Assembly (NCBI GenBank): GCA_024138025.1
Contig: JAMXBD010002806.1
Span: 62,001-126,000 of the forward strand
DNA length: 64,000 nt
Reading direction: 5' to 3'
From: Combretum micranthum
Lineage: Eukaryota > Streptophyta > Magnoliopsida > Myrtales > Combretaceae
Of the stretch, positions 1 to 12,600 are shown piece by piece; within the stretch, counting starts at the first letter, position 1, and each line of letters starts with the position of its first letter. The translations under genes were made by a program, and so were the position numbers. The notes under the pieces are model-generated. The model was not told where the DNA came from, made no database searches, and saw nothing but the letters and a program-made list of their open reading frames with translations.

Positions 1-1138
1 TATATATATATATATGATTGAAAGAGCAAAGTATAACATAATAGTAGATATAGTTGAGTGATTTGATGTTTAACTTTATAAAAACGTGGTCCTAAGTCAA
101 AATCTCATGAGTGTCATATTAGTGTTAGAGATGGTAGGATGATGCAATGGAGACATTTATGTTGAGGATAACGAAGCACTGAGCATTGAGAAATAGTGGT
201 GGGGCATAAGTTTTAATAATTCAAAGCAGATAAAGTTCTATTTCAATTATCAAAGAGAATTTGGCCACCTTTTAGGGGTAAGGTAATAAATATCAAATCA
301 ACATTAGATAAGAACTGTTGAACCAAGGGGTGAGGGATGACCTATTAATAACCTATCGTTTGCCAATTGAGTATTTTAGAATGTATATGCTACTTAAAAT
401 CTATCAAAAGTTTTATCATGTGATTTACATATATAAAATGGGTTAAAACTGTCTCAGTGTCTTTTCCTGTAAGAATAAAAGTTAATGTTGCATTTGGTAC
501 ATGAAGTTCAATTGATTTTTCTATTACTTACTAAAACTTTGAGATTGCTAATTTCAATGCTTGGTTGAATTTTTAAAGTTGGTGGAATTTTTAAAAACCA
601 ATGATAATACTTGCATTGACTCATGATTATATTAATAAAGATATCCTATTTAAGATACATATACATAGTAGAAACAATATCTTGCAAAACAAAGTTAATA
701 CAAGTGACTTATTATTCGATATAAAATTAACATAGGTAATGCAAATGACCTCAAAAAATATAATTGGGGCACCAAATTTAACAATATGAAAGCACAGGTA
801 ATTTATTGGAAAAATCAAAGTACAAATGTCAAATGTCACATTACCTTAGAAATAAAGAAAAAACCCTTCATTATTTTGATTTACATCTGCTTTAAGCTCA
901 ACTAATGTGCATTTACCAGGCAAAGATTGCAAAGGAATGATGACTATCGATTTTTTGCAAGACTTTTTATTTGGGTGTCATATAAGGAAATGATTACATA
1001 TATGGGTCTAATTATTTGGTCTTAGGTTAATTTAATTTGCTATCCTAGACAAGCATAACCAACAACAAGCACAGTAACACAAACTTGGTCTTGAAGTCAC
1101 AAAGGGTAGCCGAGTCTCCAAACTCTTAATTATAAATC
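1..1138. other. AT-rich unassigned sequence
   Basis: No gene or recognisable repeat was identified. The first 16 bases are a (TA)n run that continues beyond the window edge. The only open frames are short and AT-driven. Confidence 0.5.
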
Positions 1139-1143
1139 ATTAA

Positions 1144-4100
1144 TGTAAAGACCCGACATGCTCAATTCTCAAATTAAGCACACCAAGTCCCCAACCACGT
1201 ATAACTCTTACGAATTATACGTAAGGTTATCTTAAAAGAAGGTGTTTATGTTGAACATTGCTATCCGATTTTAGATTGTGAAATCATTTAGTTAGATTCT
1301 GGCAACAACTGGATTTAGCAGCGAAAATAAATTTTATAAAACAATTTAGAAACTTCCACTCCCTACAGAGCAAGCCAGTTTTGTAAGAAACTAACTTTAT
1401 AAAAACACTTTATGATCTACTCTTAGGGGTAGATAATCATTTACAATCAATTGGGCATTAACAAGCCCTTAAAAGAAAATACAATTTATAAATAAATCCA
1501 GTCTTCATAAAACAAAGAAAAGAAGAAACAAAATACAAATATATCTCGGTCCTATTACATTTCACTCATCTCCCAAATCTTCAAAATCGCCTAAAACCCG
1601 ATACAAACATCATCACATCAATCATCATCACCATCACCATCCTCATCAACATCAACAACAATAATAAGAACAACAACATCAACAACCTCCACATCATCAT
1701 CAAGTCATCATCTCATCATCATCATCAACAACAACAATACCTGTAAAAAGAATAACAACAACAATAATGAGCCGGAGCCCAGTACACAGCAACACAATCA
1801 CACACGGAGTACACACGAGCTTAACTAAATGCAATGCACAATCAACAAGTTATTATCTTTTCTTTAAAATAAACAAATCAACAATTGAGCACTCACACTC
1901 CAGAACAAGCCAATGGGAATTTAGGGTCCTGAGTAACAGCAGCTGCTCAGGGGGTTGATATAAATAAACGGATATCTATATCTCCTATATTTAACCGATA
2001 AAGAATATTAATAGCATCATCTAGGGTTCACACTCCTTTATACACTCCTTATCCCGGTCTATAATACCAATTAGTTCAACGGTCCCATACCCTGAACTAA
2101 AACATATTATTCCTCCCGAGCCTAAGTAAAGAATATACCAATACAGTTAACCCTATTAGCTACCCACTTAGCCAATAAAAGAAACGACCATTACATCATG
2201 GTAAACCATTGCATCATGGATTTAAGTCATTGCATCATGACAAGGTTGTCGCTCCCCGGTTCCGGATTCAATGACGTAAAACACAACCAACACTCATCAA
2301 TTATTAAGCCGTCTTTAAGTTCTTAATCCATTTAGAATGCCTATCTTATCAATCATCACGCAAGTTACTGCGTACCTTGAATATGAAATCCAAACAGAGG
2401 CAGAAGCTATCTTAGAAGATATGTTAGATATCCATCACTGTTAAAGGAAAAAACTCATATAAGAAATTAAACTAACATCCACTTATATCAAATTCATACA
2501 AGAACTTATATCAAGTAATCGCTAATCTCTAACTCATTTTATTAAATCCTATTTGATCAGACACTAATGTGGAACCCTACTATAGCTGCGAATATCGCCC
2601 CGCCAAAATATAGACAGTTCTCCTTTGTCTGTCAAAGAATTTCTTTTCTCTTTATTTATAGTGTTTTATTACAAAAGCATTAACAAAGAATTCATAAACC
2701 AAAAACATTCATTTTCCAAGTAAACACACATTTGAAACAACATATTCCCCATATTATTCAAAGATCATCCTAATTCATTCATCTAAGCTAATTAATAGCT
2801 ATTAACCAATTTTAGCTTAACATTAGCCAAATTGATTAAAATTAGTCATTTGATTCATTTACTAAGTCAAGTTGATTAAACATAGACAATCTAATTCATT
2901 TTAGCTTAGTAAAGTTCATTAAGTCAAATTGGACTTAGATTAATTACTAATTCATTATATATCTAAGATCTAGTCACTTAATCCCAAGTTAGCTTAAACC
3001 TATCCAAATTCATCAAAGTTAAACAATCTAATCCATTTTAGTTCATTCAATTTCATTTAGTCAAGTTGTACTTAGGTTTGTTAACTAAGTTCATTTTATA
3101 ACTAACTTCTAGATTTAATCTAATTATTTGTTAAATCTATAAATCTACTTAATCCATGTTTAATTACATGAATTAATTCACTTAACACATCAAATATCAC
3201 TTATCTATCTCATTTTAGTTCAAAAAGATCCATTTCCTAAGCAAAAACACATAAAACAAATAACAAGAAGTTTTAACTTTGTTTTGGAAAGTGTTGCAGC
3301 TGGAAATAATCAAAATTTAAGCATCCATACTTATTGAATTTGTAAAAACTCAAAACATGAAAATTGTAGATCTCTTTTTAAGCTTTCCAACGCAACTTGA
3401 ATCACCTCAATCGGAGGTTAGATGAAAAAGTTATGACCAATTTACAAAATAGTGTCGCGTTAGGGAAGGAATCCAAGAGCGAAACGCCCTTGCAAATGGG
3501 GCCGTTTGGGAAACCGTTTGCACTCAAAGAAAATGAAATTTTTGATCTGAGAGCACAACATCTTGAATTTCTTGTTTCAAACACGAATTTTACTAAATTT
3601 TACACTTCAAACCTCTCCAAAACACTTTACAACCATCATACTACACCCTACATCCATTCTAACATCCTCAAACATGCATAAATTTCACATTCACCACATC
3701 AAACATCTCAAACTTCATCAACATCCACAACCACTATTCATCATCTTCTTCCTCATCAAAACCCAACTTCCATCAACCATGAAACCAACAAATACATATA
3801 TAAACAACAATCCCAACTCATTTCAACATCAATTCATCAATTAAACAAGTAAACAACAAGTAAAACAAATATAACTTGAAATAGAAAACTTAGCTTTAGA
3901 GAAGAAAAGAAGTCGAAGCTTCATCCTCTAGCTTGGTTTTCTCTATCTAGTTCATCTCCTAATCTTGATTCATCCTCTAGTTGGCTTTGATCTTGAGATT
4001 TGTTGAAGATTTGAAGAGAAAGAAAGAAAAATGAAGAAGAAAGGGAAAGGGAAATGAAAGCTTCGGTTGGGGAAAAAATAGAATGAAAGAAAAGTGAAAG

Positions 4101-4588
4101 AAAGAGAGAGAGAGCAGGTGAGGAAAATAAATAAAAAGGAAAGTTTAAAGCTTAAAATTAGGATATTTCAAAATAAAGGTATCGAATTTAGAATTTTCAG
4201 ATCAATATCTTTAGTTCTAATAATATTTAGGAGATGATTTCAAAACCAATAGGTTAGAAATTAATAACTCAAAGTAACAACTTAATTTAGAAATTTATTT
4301 TGGATAAAAGATATTTAATTTGAGCTCGGGTTTAGGAATTGATAATTTAAGATAAGCAAATGAACTCAAATTTTATTAAGATTTAGGAATTAGTGTTTAG
4401 GCTAAGAATCAAGGATTTAGGAATTCTCTAAACACTTTGATGATATGTTTAGGGAATTTGAAACTCAAATATCAATCAATAGCTAATTAAATTATATCAA
4501 CTTGTCTATTTAAATCCTATAATTCATTTTATTCATTTAATCTATCTAAACTCAATTTCTAATCTTGGTGAAGATCTGGGGTATTTCA
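1144..4588 (-). mobile_element. Family A solo LTR (Ty3/gypsy), minus strand
   Basis: The ends read TGTAAAGACCC on the left and GGGGTATTTCA on the right, so on the minus strand the LTR runs TGAAATACCCC to GGGTCTTTACA. It is flanked by a perfect 5-bp duplication, ATTAA, at 1139-1143 and 4589-4593. No primer-binding site or coding region adjoins it, so it is a solo LTR of 3445 bp. It is a close inverted relative of 27430-31237: the block near 1255-1345 matches the block near 31040-31140 in reverse complement. Its end matches the LTR end of the coding element at 27384-44888, which assigns the orientation. It contains repeats of CATCATGCAATG type near 2190-2240, a GATGAT-rich tract near 1600-1735 and a pyrimidine-rich leader near 3900-4110 as read on the minus strand. 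Confidence 0.9.
1562..1732 (-). other. Degenerate acidic micro-exon of the 1144-4588 LTR
   Basis: Read on the minus strand, a TTTTTACAG acceptor near 1733 is followed by codons for G-I-V-V-V-D-D-D-D-E, then a GATGAT-type expansion. The tract ends at 1562-1567 with codons for D-F-E-D-L-G-D-E and a TGA stop. The start and end match the intact acidic frames at 36862-36938 and 44438-44514, but the middle has expanded and lost frame. Translation is not shown. Confidence 0.35.
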
Positions 4589-4593
4589 ATTAA

Positions 4594-6262
4594 TCATCAT
4601 AAACAATATTAACATTTAATATAAGTATAAAATAGTTTATTAATTATTATTTTCCCCATCTATAAACTCACTTGGCCATATCTAAGTTCATGGTTACCTC
4701 CTTTGGATGTAAGTGTCCAAGAAGTATTAGATTGAATGAAAAATGATTTCTAAGGTTAAGAACACATTTACGTCATGTTTGACAATATCGACAAAAAAGT
4801 TCTAGATCAAGTTAAAGTGGTTTGAACTATCATGTCACAAGTAGTTCATTCTCCTAGTGGTTCGAACCATCTTGCAAGGAGTGTAGACTACTTTTAAAAA
4901 TTCTACAATTTTCTGTAGAACTGTTCTTTCATTTCCCAAAATGTTCCCACCAAAAATTTTACACTTTCTCATCATGAAAACCCATTTTTAGCACCAAAAC
5001 TTTATCTATCTTATGGAAATTATTCTATAAAAAAATTATACAAATGACTCAATATCTTGTTAAATTATAAAGGGGAAAGGTTAAATTATTACTTAACCCT
5101 CTTAAAATCGTTCTTCATCTTCAAAACCACCTTAAACTTGTAGGAGAAAAGTAAAAAAAAAAAAAAAATTCACTATACCCCATTATTCTTTAACAAATCT
5201 TGTTGAAGTGGAGTTGTAATCAAGAAAATTCTCCAACATTATATCCTGTAATAGAAAAGACATGCAAAAAGAAGAGAAAAAACTAAGAAAAACTAACTTA
5301 ACTTGAAGACCATCTCGATGTTTCCTAAATTCTTGACGAGCAACTGACGGGGGAAGGTTGAGAGGAAAGGAGAAAGGAAATGGAGGGAAAAAAAAAAAAT
5401 GTTTCTTAAAAGCTAAATTTAAAATTCAAAGGGGAAAAAAGGAGAGTACCCCTAGTATTGAGACATAATGACCATTTTGTCTTGTCCCTTTACATTTATA
5501 TTATTCTTATTTTCTTGGGTTATTTCAATTATTTACTAAATTATTAAAGTTCAAAAAATTATTATAGTATTTGAAAGTTTAAGAACGTATGCATGTCATG
5601 TCGGGATTAATGTTTAGAGGATTATTTACATATTCAATTTTTTATTTATATATTCTATATTGGAGAAGGTCCGACTAGTTGGCATTTCACCTTGTTAACT
5701 GTGGTGTCCACTAAGTAGGAGATGAACAAAATATTCTAATGGGGGTTGATTAGATAGCTCAGGGTTCCAAATATTCTAACTTCTGTGAATCTTTTTATTA
5801 AACATCCGAGCACCCTTTTCATAGTTTACAATTGTTAGTTTCTGTTCAATAAGATTATTATTATATGTTTAGCTACAGGTTTTATTATGAATTTAGATGG
5901 TTTCGAGTCTTAATGTGTTTATACTAAAGTATCGATGTACAGTTAAATAGTTACTTCCTGATTTCAGGGTGTTATAACCCATAAACATTTCTTTGATTAC
6001 TGCCTCGATCATTTCATGATATTACAATCAAACAAAATCATTGTAAGAGTTCTACTATGTGGTAAATTTACACCTTCTTTGAAGATGAAATTAGCATATT
6101 ACAACCTCAGAAATGGATGTGCCCCCCCATTCTACACCTATGGATCATTTTCCAAATAGACTTGGTATCAGATGCGGCTCGACTGCCTTTATGCTACAAC
6201 CATATGCCCTTTTTTTTTCCCTCTCACCCCTCTATCGATGTGTGCCATAAGGTTCATCCAAC
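4594..6262. other. Region downstream of the permease gene, including its 3' UTR
   Basis: There is no open frame of note. The right edge must hold the 3' UTR of the minus-strand permease, whose stop is at 6263-6265. On the minus strand, AATAAA-type motifs occur near 5880 and 5796 and could serve polyadenylation, but neither is certain. A poly(A) run lies near 5154-5168. The rest is AT-rich with no identified repeat. Confidence 0.4.
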
Positions 6263-6652
6263 TTAGTCCACTACATCACTGCTAAATAACTTGAACTTGT
6301 TGGCATCAAGAATCAACTTCCTTATAGATGAAAACGATCCCATAATTCCTGTGCCAGTAAATACAACAATGATGGAGACATTGATCCAATAAGTGAGGGA
6401 TGATTTTGGTGGTTTGTATGTCATATTGTAGAGAACCATTGGAAGAACAAAATCCAGAGGAATAAAACCAATAGCTCCAACAATGCCATTTATGTCTCCA
6501 AAGAATGGAAGCATCGCTGCCATAAACCCACAAAACATCATGTAAATTGTCCTCAGGATTATCCGAGGAGCAAGGTTTCTCATAGAAAACATCCCTTGGT
6601 TTACATCAGCTGATTGCCTCTCCATGATCTCATAAGCTACTTGGGAATAAAC
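6263..6652 (-). CDS. Permease exon 7 (residues 324-452) and stop
   Basis: The acceptor is ACTCAG ending at 6653, and TAA lies at 6265-6263. The exon encodes [16 protein letters not shown], then [39 protein letters not shown] and the C-terminal [19 protein letters not shown]. The C-terminus matches the family fully, so the 3' half has not obviously decayed despite the break in exon 5. Confidence 0.94.
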   Translation of the reverse strand, partial: VYSQVAYEIMERQSADVNQGMFSMRNLAPRIILRTIYMMFCGFMAAMLPFFGDINGIVGAIGFIPLDFVLPMVLYNMTYKPPKSSLTYWINVSIIVVFTGTGIMGSFSSIRKLILDANKFKLFSSDVVD

Positions 6653-9600
6653 CTGAGTCATATAAGAAAACCTTTTTCAAATGATCGTTTAAGGATGCAT
6701 GCTACAATGATTCATCGTCGACCATGTTTGCATATATGGTTTTTAGTTCATATGGAAAATATGGTTTTCATGATGTCTAACATGGAAAGAATTTATGAGC
6801 TTACCAAACCAATTGCAAAGAGCTGCAGGAGGACAAATATAACAGCTAGGCCAAGAACCCACGTTGGAGCCAAAGAGGGACCATCATCAGGCATTAAGCT
6901 CTTGAGTATATTTGAATTTGATTTGTTTCCAAAGACATAATATCCTGAAACAGCTGCTGAATAGAAGGTCAAGAAAATTACAAAATAGCACATAATCAGT
7001 CCTTTAACCATCTTTCCGGTAGCAGGTGGAGCTAAAGTTGCCTGAAATAATAAATGGAACAAGGTGAATTTTCAAGGTTATGCTCAATATGTGCTATGAA
7101 AGTACCTTTTGTTGCAGCCTAATGTTAAAGATGAAGAAAGATTACTTGAATTTCTGGGAGTATCCCATTTCCAAAGATAGCAGCGATTATAGATAATGAA
7201 GTGAAGGCACTAAAAACACGGGCTGATTCTGAGGGTTCTAAAGAATAATCCCTTGGTGGGCATTCCTTGACAGAGCTACAGAATGAAATCATCACATCAG
7301 AACAAGTTGTAATGGAAACTCACATACAGAACATAACATAACCCAAAAATGTGATTGAAAATGAGAAGGTAAGATATTAAAGACCGAACCATGTCTTTTT
7401 CGATTCAATTGGATTATGGAGAACTTCTTTCTAACCATGTTTATGCAACCAAATGATGGATAAGCTCTATGTGAAGATATTATCATAAGCATTGCCTCTT
7501 TGTGAAAATACAAGGATTTTCATATTCAATACCTGCATTAACACAAGCACCAACAACGAGGAAGGTATATCCCAAACTGAGAAGAAGTGAAGCCAAATTA
7601 ATGTGCCTGAGAGAGTGGAAAGATGGAAATTGAGAGAGAATTATCATAACCACCGTCACCATTGCTATGAACTCGTACAGTTTGAGGGAGCCATTGGGAG
7701 ACAGATCCGAGTACATTATCTTGCACATTAAAAAACCAAAGAAATGCATAACGATAATGCACTATCATAGGCATGATAATAGACAAAAAGTTATAATCTC
7801 AAGCAGTGAATTCATTAGTAGGTAGAAAGTATTGAATTGGCAAATCCATAGATCATAAACCAAGCATCCATTGCCGTAATAACTGAAAAATTTGTATTGA
7901 ATTAGAACTTCAACCGAAAAGTTTTGCAAGTTTCAATTCACTTGTTCTTCTTCATTAGTTCATCTGAAATTCATTTTTAGAGCCGCATTTCTTCCTGTGG
8001 CATACCTGAAGACATTCTCCTGCTAGTAGAATAGCTCCAATGCCAATTCCAGTATTGATGGCAGTTTGAATGAATATCACAAAGTAAAACATCCATCCTG
8101 ATCCTGTAAGTACAATATGCAAAAGTTTAACTTGTGAAGAAACTGATTGTTGTAGCTTTATCAGATAGTTCAGAAGATAATTCCATGAAATATAGATTAC
8201 TTGACTCAAAATTATGTACAGTGACTAGACACTATAGACACTGTGATTCAATAGTATTTGTCCCTTATAAAATTATCAATATTAATTCCAAGCTGATTTA
8301 GATTTTGTTTTATAAAATACTTCTTATAATAATATTAAATGAATCATGGATTGCAGTGTCAAAAAATATTAATCTTATTTTTTTCTTCTCTTATCTTATG
8401 AGGGTATGAATGGTTACTCCTCTCTTTCTCTCCCCACTTTCTCATTTTCTCTCTCCTCCTATTTTTTTAACTGTTTCTATTTTTTTTTTCATATCTTTTT
8501 TAATTGTTTTTTTATACACACAACGTATATGTATCACAACTTTTTTTAATTGTTTCTTTTTTTTTAACATGCAACACGAGTGTATTATTCATATATATAT
8601 AGATATATTTAATTAGACAGCCGAAAAATGCGATAGAAATATGGGTCATGCGCACTAAAAGATGGGGTCACAAAGGAAAAGATATGGAAAAGCATGAAAG
8701 AACTGAGTGGGCATTGTGGTCGACAATTATGCTGTCAGCGAGGATAATTAAAAGTAGTGATCTAGTACTTTTCCATGATAAATTTTAGAAGTGGAAATGT
8801 TCACCTTCCACTTCGACATTATACTTTGTTTTTTTTTTTTAAACATACAAATAAATTATTTAAAAATAAAGTAAAGTTCTATGAAATACTTATTTAAATC
8901 ACCACTTGCCCCACTGTAAAATGTACCATGTCAATTTCCTTCAAGACCTCACTCCATTTTTCTTTCCTCAACATATTGCTTTGATATGTTAATTTCGTGA
9001 TATATTTATTTATCATATTAATCTATATAATAGGTTTATTACTTAATTTAAAAAATTACTTATCTAAATATACGTATTATATGCTCATAATCTGTTAATA
9101 ATTTAATTTATTTATTTCTACAATTATTTTTATATAATAAAACTTGAGAACAAAAGTTGTATAATCCGATTTAAGAGTTTTAGGCATGTTAGATGATTAA
9201 GTATTGTTAGGAATATGGACCATGACTAGCAGGATGGTCCATTTACCCAGTTTAGAGAAGGGATCGCAGCCAAAATTTTTTGACTTGTTTAAAAGCAGGT
9301 TAAATTAGTCTGACTTATTTAATCTATGAGCTAAAGCGGGCTAGCCCGTAACAGGTCAAGCAAGCCTGAAGCTGAAGGCAGAACCATTAAAAAAAGAAAA
9401 AAACAATTTTTGAGCACTTGCACACACTACACTATCATTATTAAAAAATAATATTAATAATAGAAAAACTCATAAGGCATACAAGGAGACAAACAAATAC
9501 ACCACGATGCAACTCAACTCAAACCAATTCAAGAGATAGACAAACCCTCATCACAGAAACCCATGCCCCATCAGTAAACTTATTAAACCAGCCTGCATGG

Positions 9601-12600
9601 GCCTATTTGGTATTTTACAATCAATTCACCAACTACCACGACTTCTTACGTGCACTACTCAATTGCTTTGCTTACCACTTGGCTAACAGCAAAACCTCAG
9701 CGAATTGACGACCAATAAAGAGGAAAACCACAGATGAAATATCTCTTCCATGACTAAGGAACAGAAAAAAAGAAAAAAAAAACTTTTATATATAAAATGA
9801 CAAAATAAGTTTATGTTTACAATTATAGAAATGATAGAATATAAAGCTTTTCCCCGATGCTGCTTGAATTGAGTGTATTCTTTTGTTTTCAAGGGTTCAA
9901 CTCAATAAATAACTTTTAAAATATATATTAGACCGCATATATAATTAATCTAATTGCAACACAAACATCAATTTTTGCTATTACTCATGTTGATCCAGGC
10001 TTCAGCCTTTTAAAATCCAAATAAAAGTTGTATATTATGCAGGAACCTAAGTCTTTTAAGACATGATAAAAGAGGTGATTAATAAATATATTAAATATAC
10101 TTTACACCACAAACATTATGTCATTTTTTAAGTATATATTATTGATTTAAACGTAATATGATATTGATATCTAATAAATCATTTAAAAAACTTGTTTTTA
10201 TATTTAAGTAATCAAAATAGTAATGAAATTAAACTTTATAAAACCATAAAATATATAAATATTTTAATTTTCACATAAACTAACATAAAAGAAGCTAAAA
10301 AAAAATTTTTTGGCCCGCAGACCAGCTCGCTTAGTCCTTCAACCAAAGTAAGTCGGCCTAGGCCTAAAAATTCCGGCCCATTTAAAAGTGAGCCTAAATG
10401 ATCTAACCCGTTTGTCCACCTCTAGAGTTAAGGGTTAACGATAAAATCATGTTAAACGAAGATTAAACCATGGTTAAACGAAACCATTTCTAAAGCTAGG
10501 CTAGCTTTAATGGGATTAAACCAGTGAATCAACTCGGATCTCATAATACTTCTTGAGTGAAAATTTAAATATAGTCATCTTTATAAATATTCAGTATCAT
10601 ACCAATAGATTACCATTACATTAACATTTAATTTTAATTTTCCTTTTATTTTTTACTTACGTTAGTGGTCAATCTCTTTAATAAAAGAATGATGGTATCT
10701 CTCTCTCTCTCTTAATAATTTTCTCCGCATAGTCACCTTTTGTCTTCCGCGATGGATGGCGGAGGTGTACGTCGAAATTCACCCAATCCATTTGACCAAG
10801 TGTGGAAGTAAAGAAAAATAAAAGTTTGCCGAAAGAGGGCTGGGCCCTCGGAGGCCTACTAGCACCAAACTTTCCTGCATTTACATTTTCAAGTACGAAG
10901 AAGAAGGACACCATGAGAAAATCCCAGTCACCATGTCCATAAAATGGATATACTAAATCGGACGTATCTCAATGCGCATTTAACCGTAAACCGAAATTTT
11001 GTGTCGCTCCAATTTACATGGTCCGTTTCTATGGCACGTGTCTGTTACCTTCTCCTAAAGACACGCCATGTACTTAACAACCGTCAACCGATACGCAACG
11101 TGCACATACGCACACTTTAATTTTCCAACCAACCATTTGTTCCCTTATCCGCACTGATAAGACAGCTTGTTTTTACATGCATTCCCATTCCATTCCAATT
11201 ACGCACGCCAAATTAGTGCCTGAGGTGATGTCACCGCATCCCACTGTAATTTCTCATATATATATAATAAAAAAAATTAAATATATTTAATTTTTTACAT
11301 ATATTTAAAAAAAAAGAAACTTATTGAAAATTTAATATATATAATGAGCCTTCAAAGCCAAACCCAGTTCCATTAGTCATTTAGGCCAACCTAATAAGCC
11401 AATATCTTGTCCATATCAACATAAGCCTAAAGCTTGCTATGATACTCTTTATCTTGGCTTGAACTACTGGTTGACTTTGGCCAACTTCTCTTAACACGCT
11501 CCTCTTACTTGGGTTAAGCATGTGCAAATGTGATTCATCATACCATTCACCAACCGCTTACTTATCCGTGATCTCATAATATGATCAACTACTAAGAATG
11601 CATTGACTATAAGTACATCCCTCCACTCAACTAGAATAGTAATGTCATATGGATTATTTATCTCTCCTACATTTATTAAAAACCTCAAATCAATATGCTT
11701 GAATGGAATGATCGAGTGGTCGCACTGGATCCAACCTTTGACGTATCACTAACCATGTTTTGTTTTGCAGGCCCACTATTTATAGGAGTCAAGACTAAAT
11801 TATCTATCTTTAGCCTCTACTAGATTAGAGCTAGTGACAAAAATAATTTCTTCTTCTTCTTCTTTTAAGTTTAAATTATGCAATTTCATAAATAGCTTCA
11901 ACATTCAAACTATAGTTTTCCTATCATTTATCACAATATTACTTTAATTATCAATAATGTTAAAATGCATGTAACCATCTTGTATCATATATATCTATAC
12001 ACGTAACTCTCATCTTCATAGCTCATTTAGTCCACTCTAGTTCTTATATTGTAGATTTAATTCTCTTAATAGAACTTCATATAAAGTAAATTATACATTT
12101 TTTTAATTATATTTATTTCTTGTATTGTTGAATATTATTAATAGATAATTTTTTTTTATCTAAATAAAAAATAGTCGAATATTAAAATTTTTTATCTTTT
12201 TAAAATTTTTTCCATTAGTTTTCTATATTATATTGGTTAATATTTCTTTTAGATGTCATTCTTTTTCATTTTGAATTTTTCTTTCTTAAACCATATGGTC
12301 AAGCGGCCAAAAAAAAAAAAAAAAACCCATATGGTCATATGAATCCACACCATACGAACAGGCTTTCCAAGTAGGGACATCTAGTATGCTGTACTATGTT
12401 CAACTTATCAAGTCTTTTCACTATCCCAAAAACCAGTCTTTAGATAAGTACCATTTTTCGATTTTTTTTCTTTACTTTAGAGTACTTTTACTCTAAATTT
12501 TCTATTTCTTTATCACGTGCATTGCTAGGGGACAGCTTATCCATATATTATTATTAAATAGCAATATACATCCATTCTTGTCAGATTATCCTCACTAGGG

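Noticed and set aside
1590..1745. Trinucleotide-rich tract that could be taken for a poly-H/S protein or a CRISPR-like array
   Set aside because: It is a CATCAT/AACAAC expansion within a family A LTR with no regular spacers.
10678..10914. Minus-strand frame inside intron 2
   Set aside because: It ends in a CT/GA microsatellite, has no recognisable domain and would lie inside a well-supported intron.
11491..11688. Minus-strand frame of 65 codons in intron 2
   Set aside because: Short and without any family match. The neighbouring sequence looks like eroded repeat DNA.
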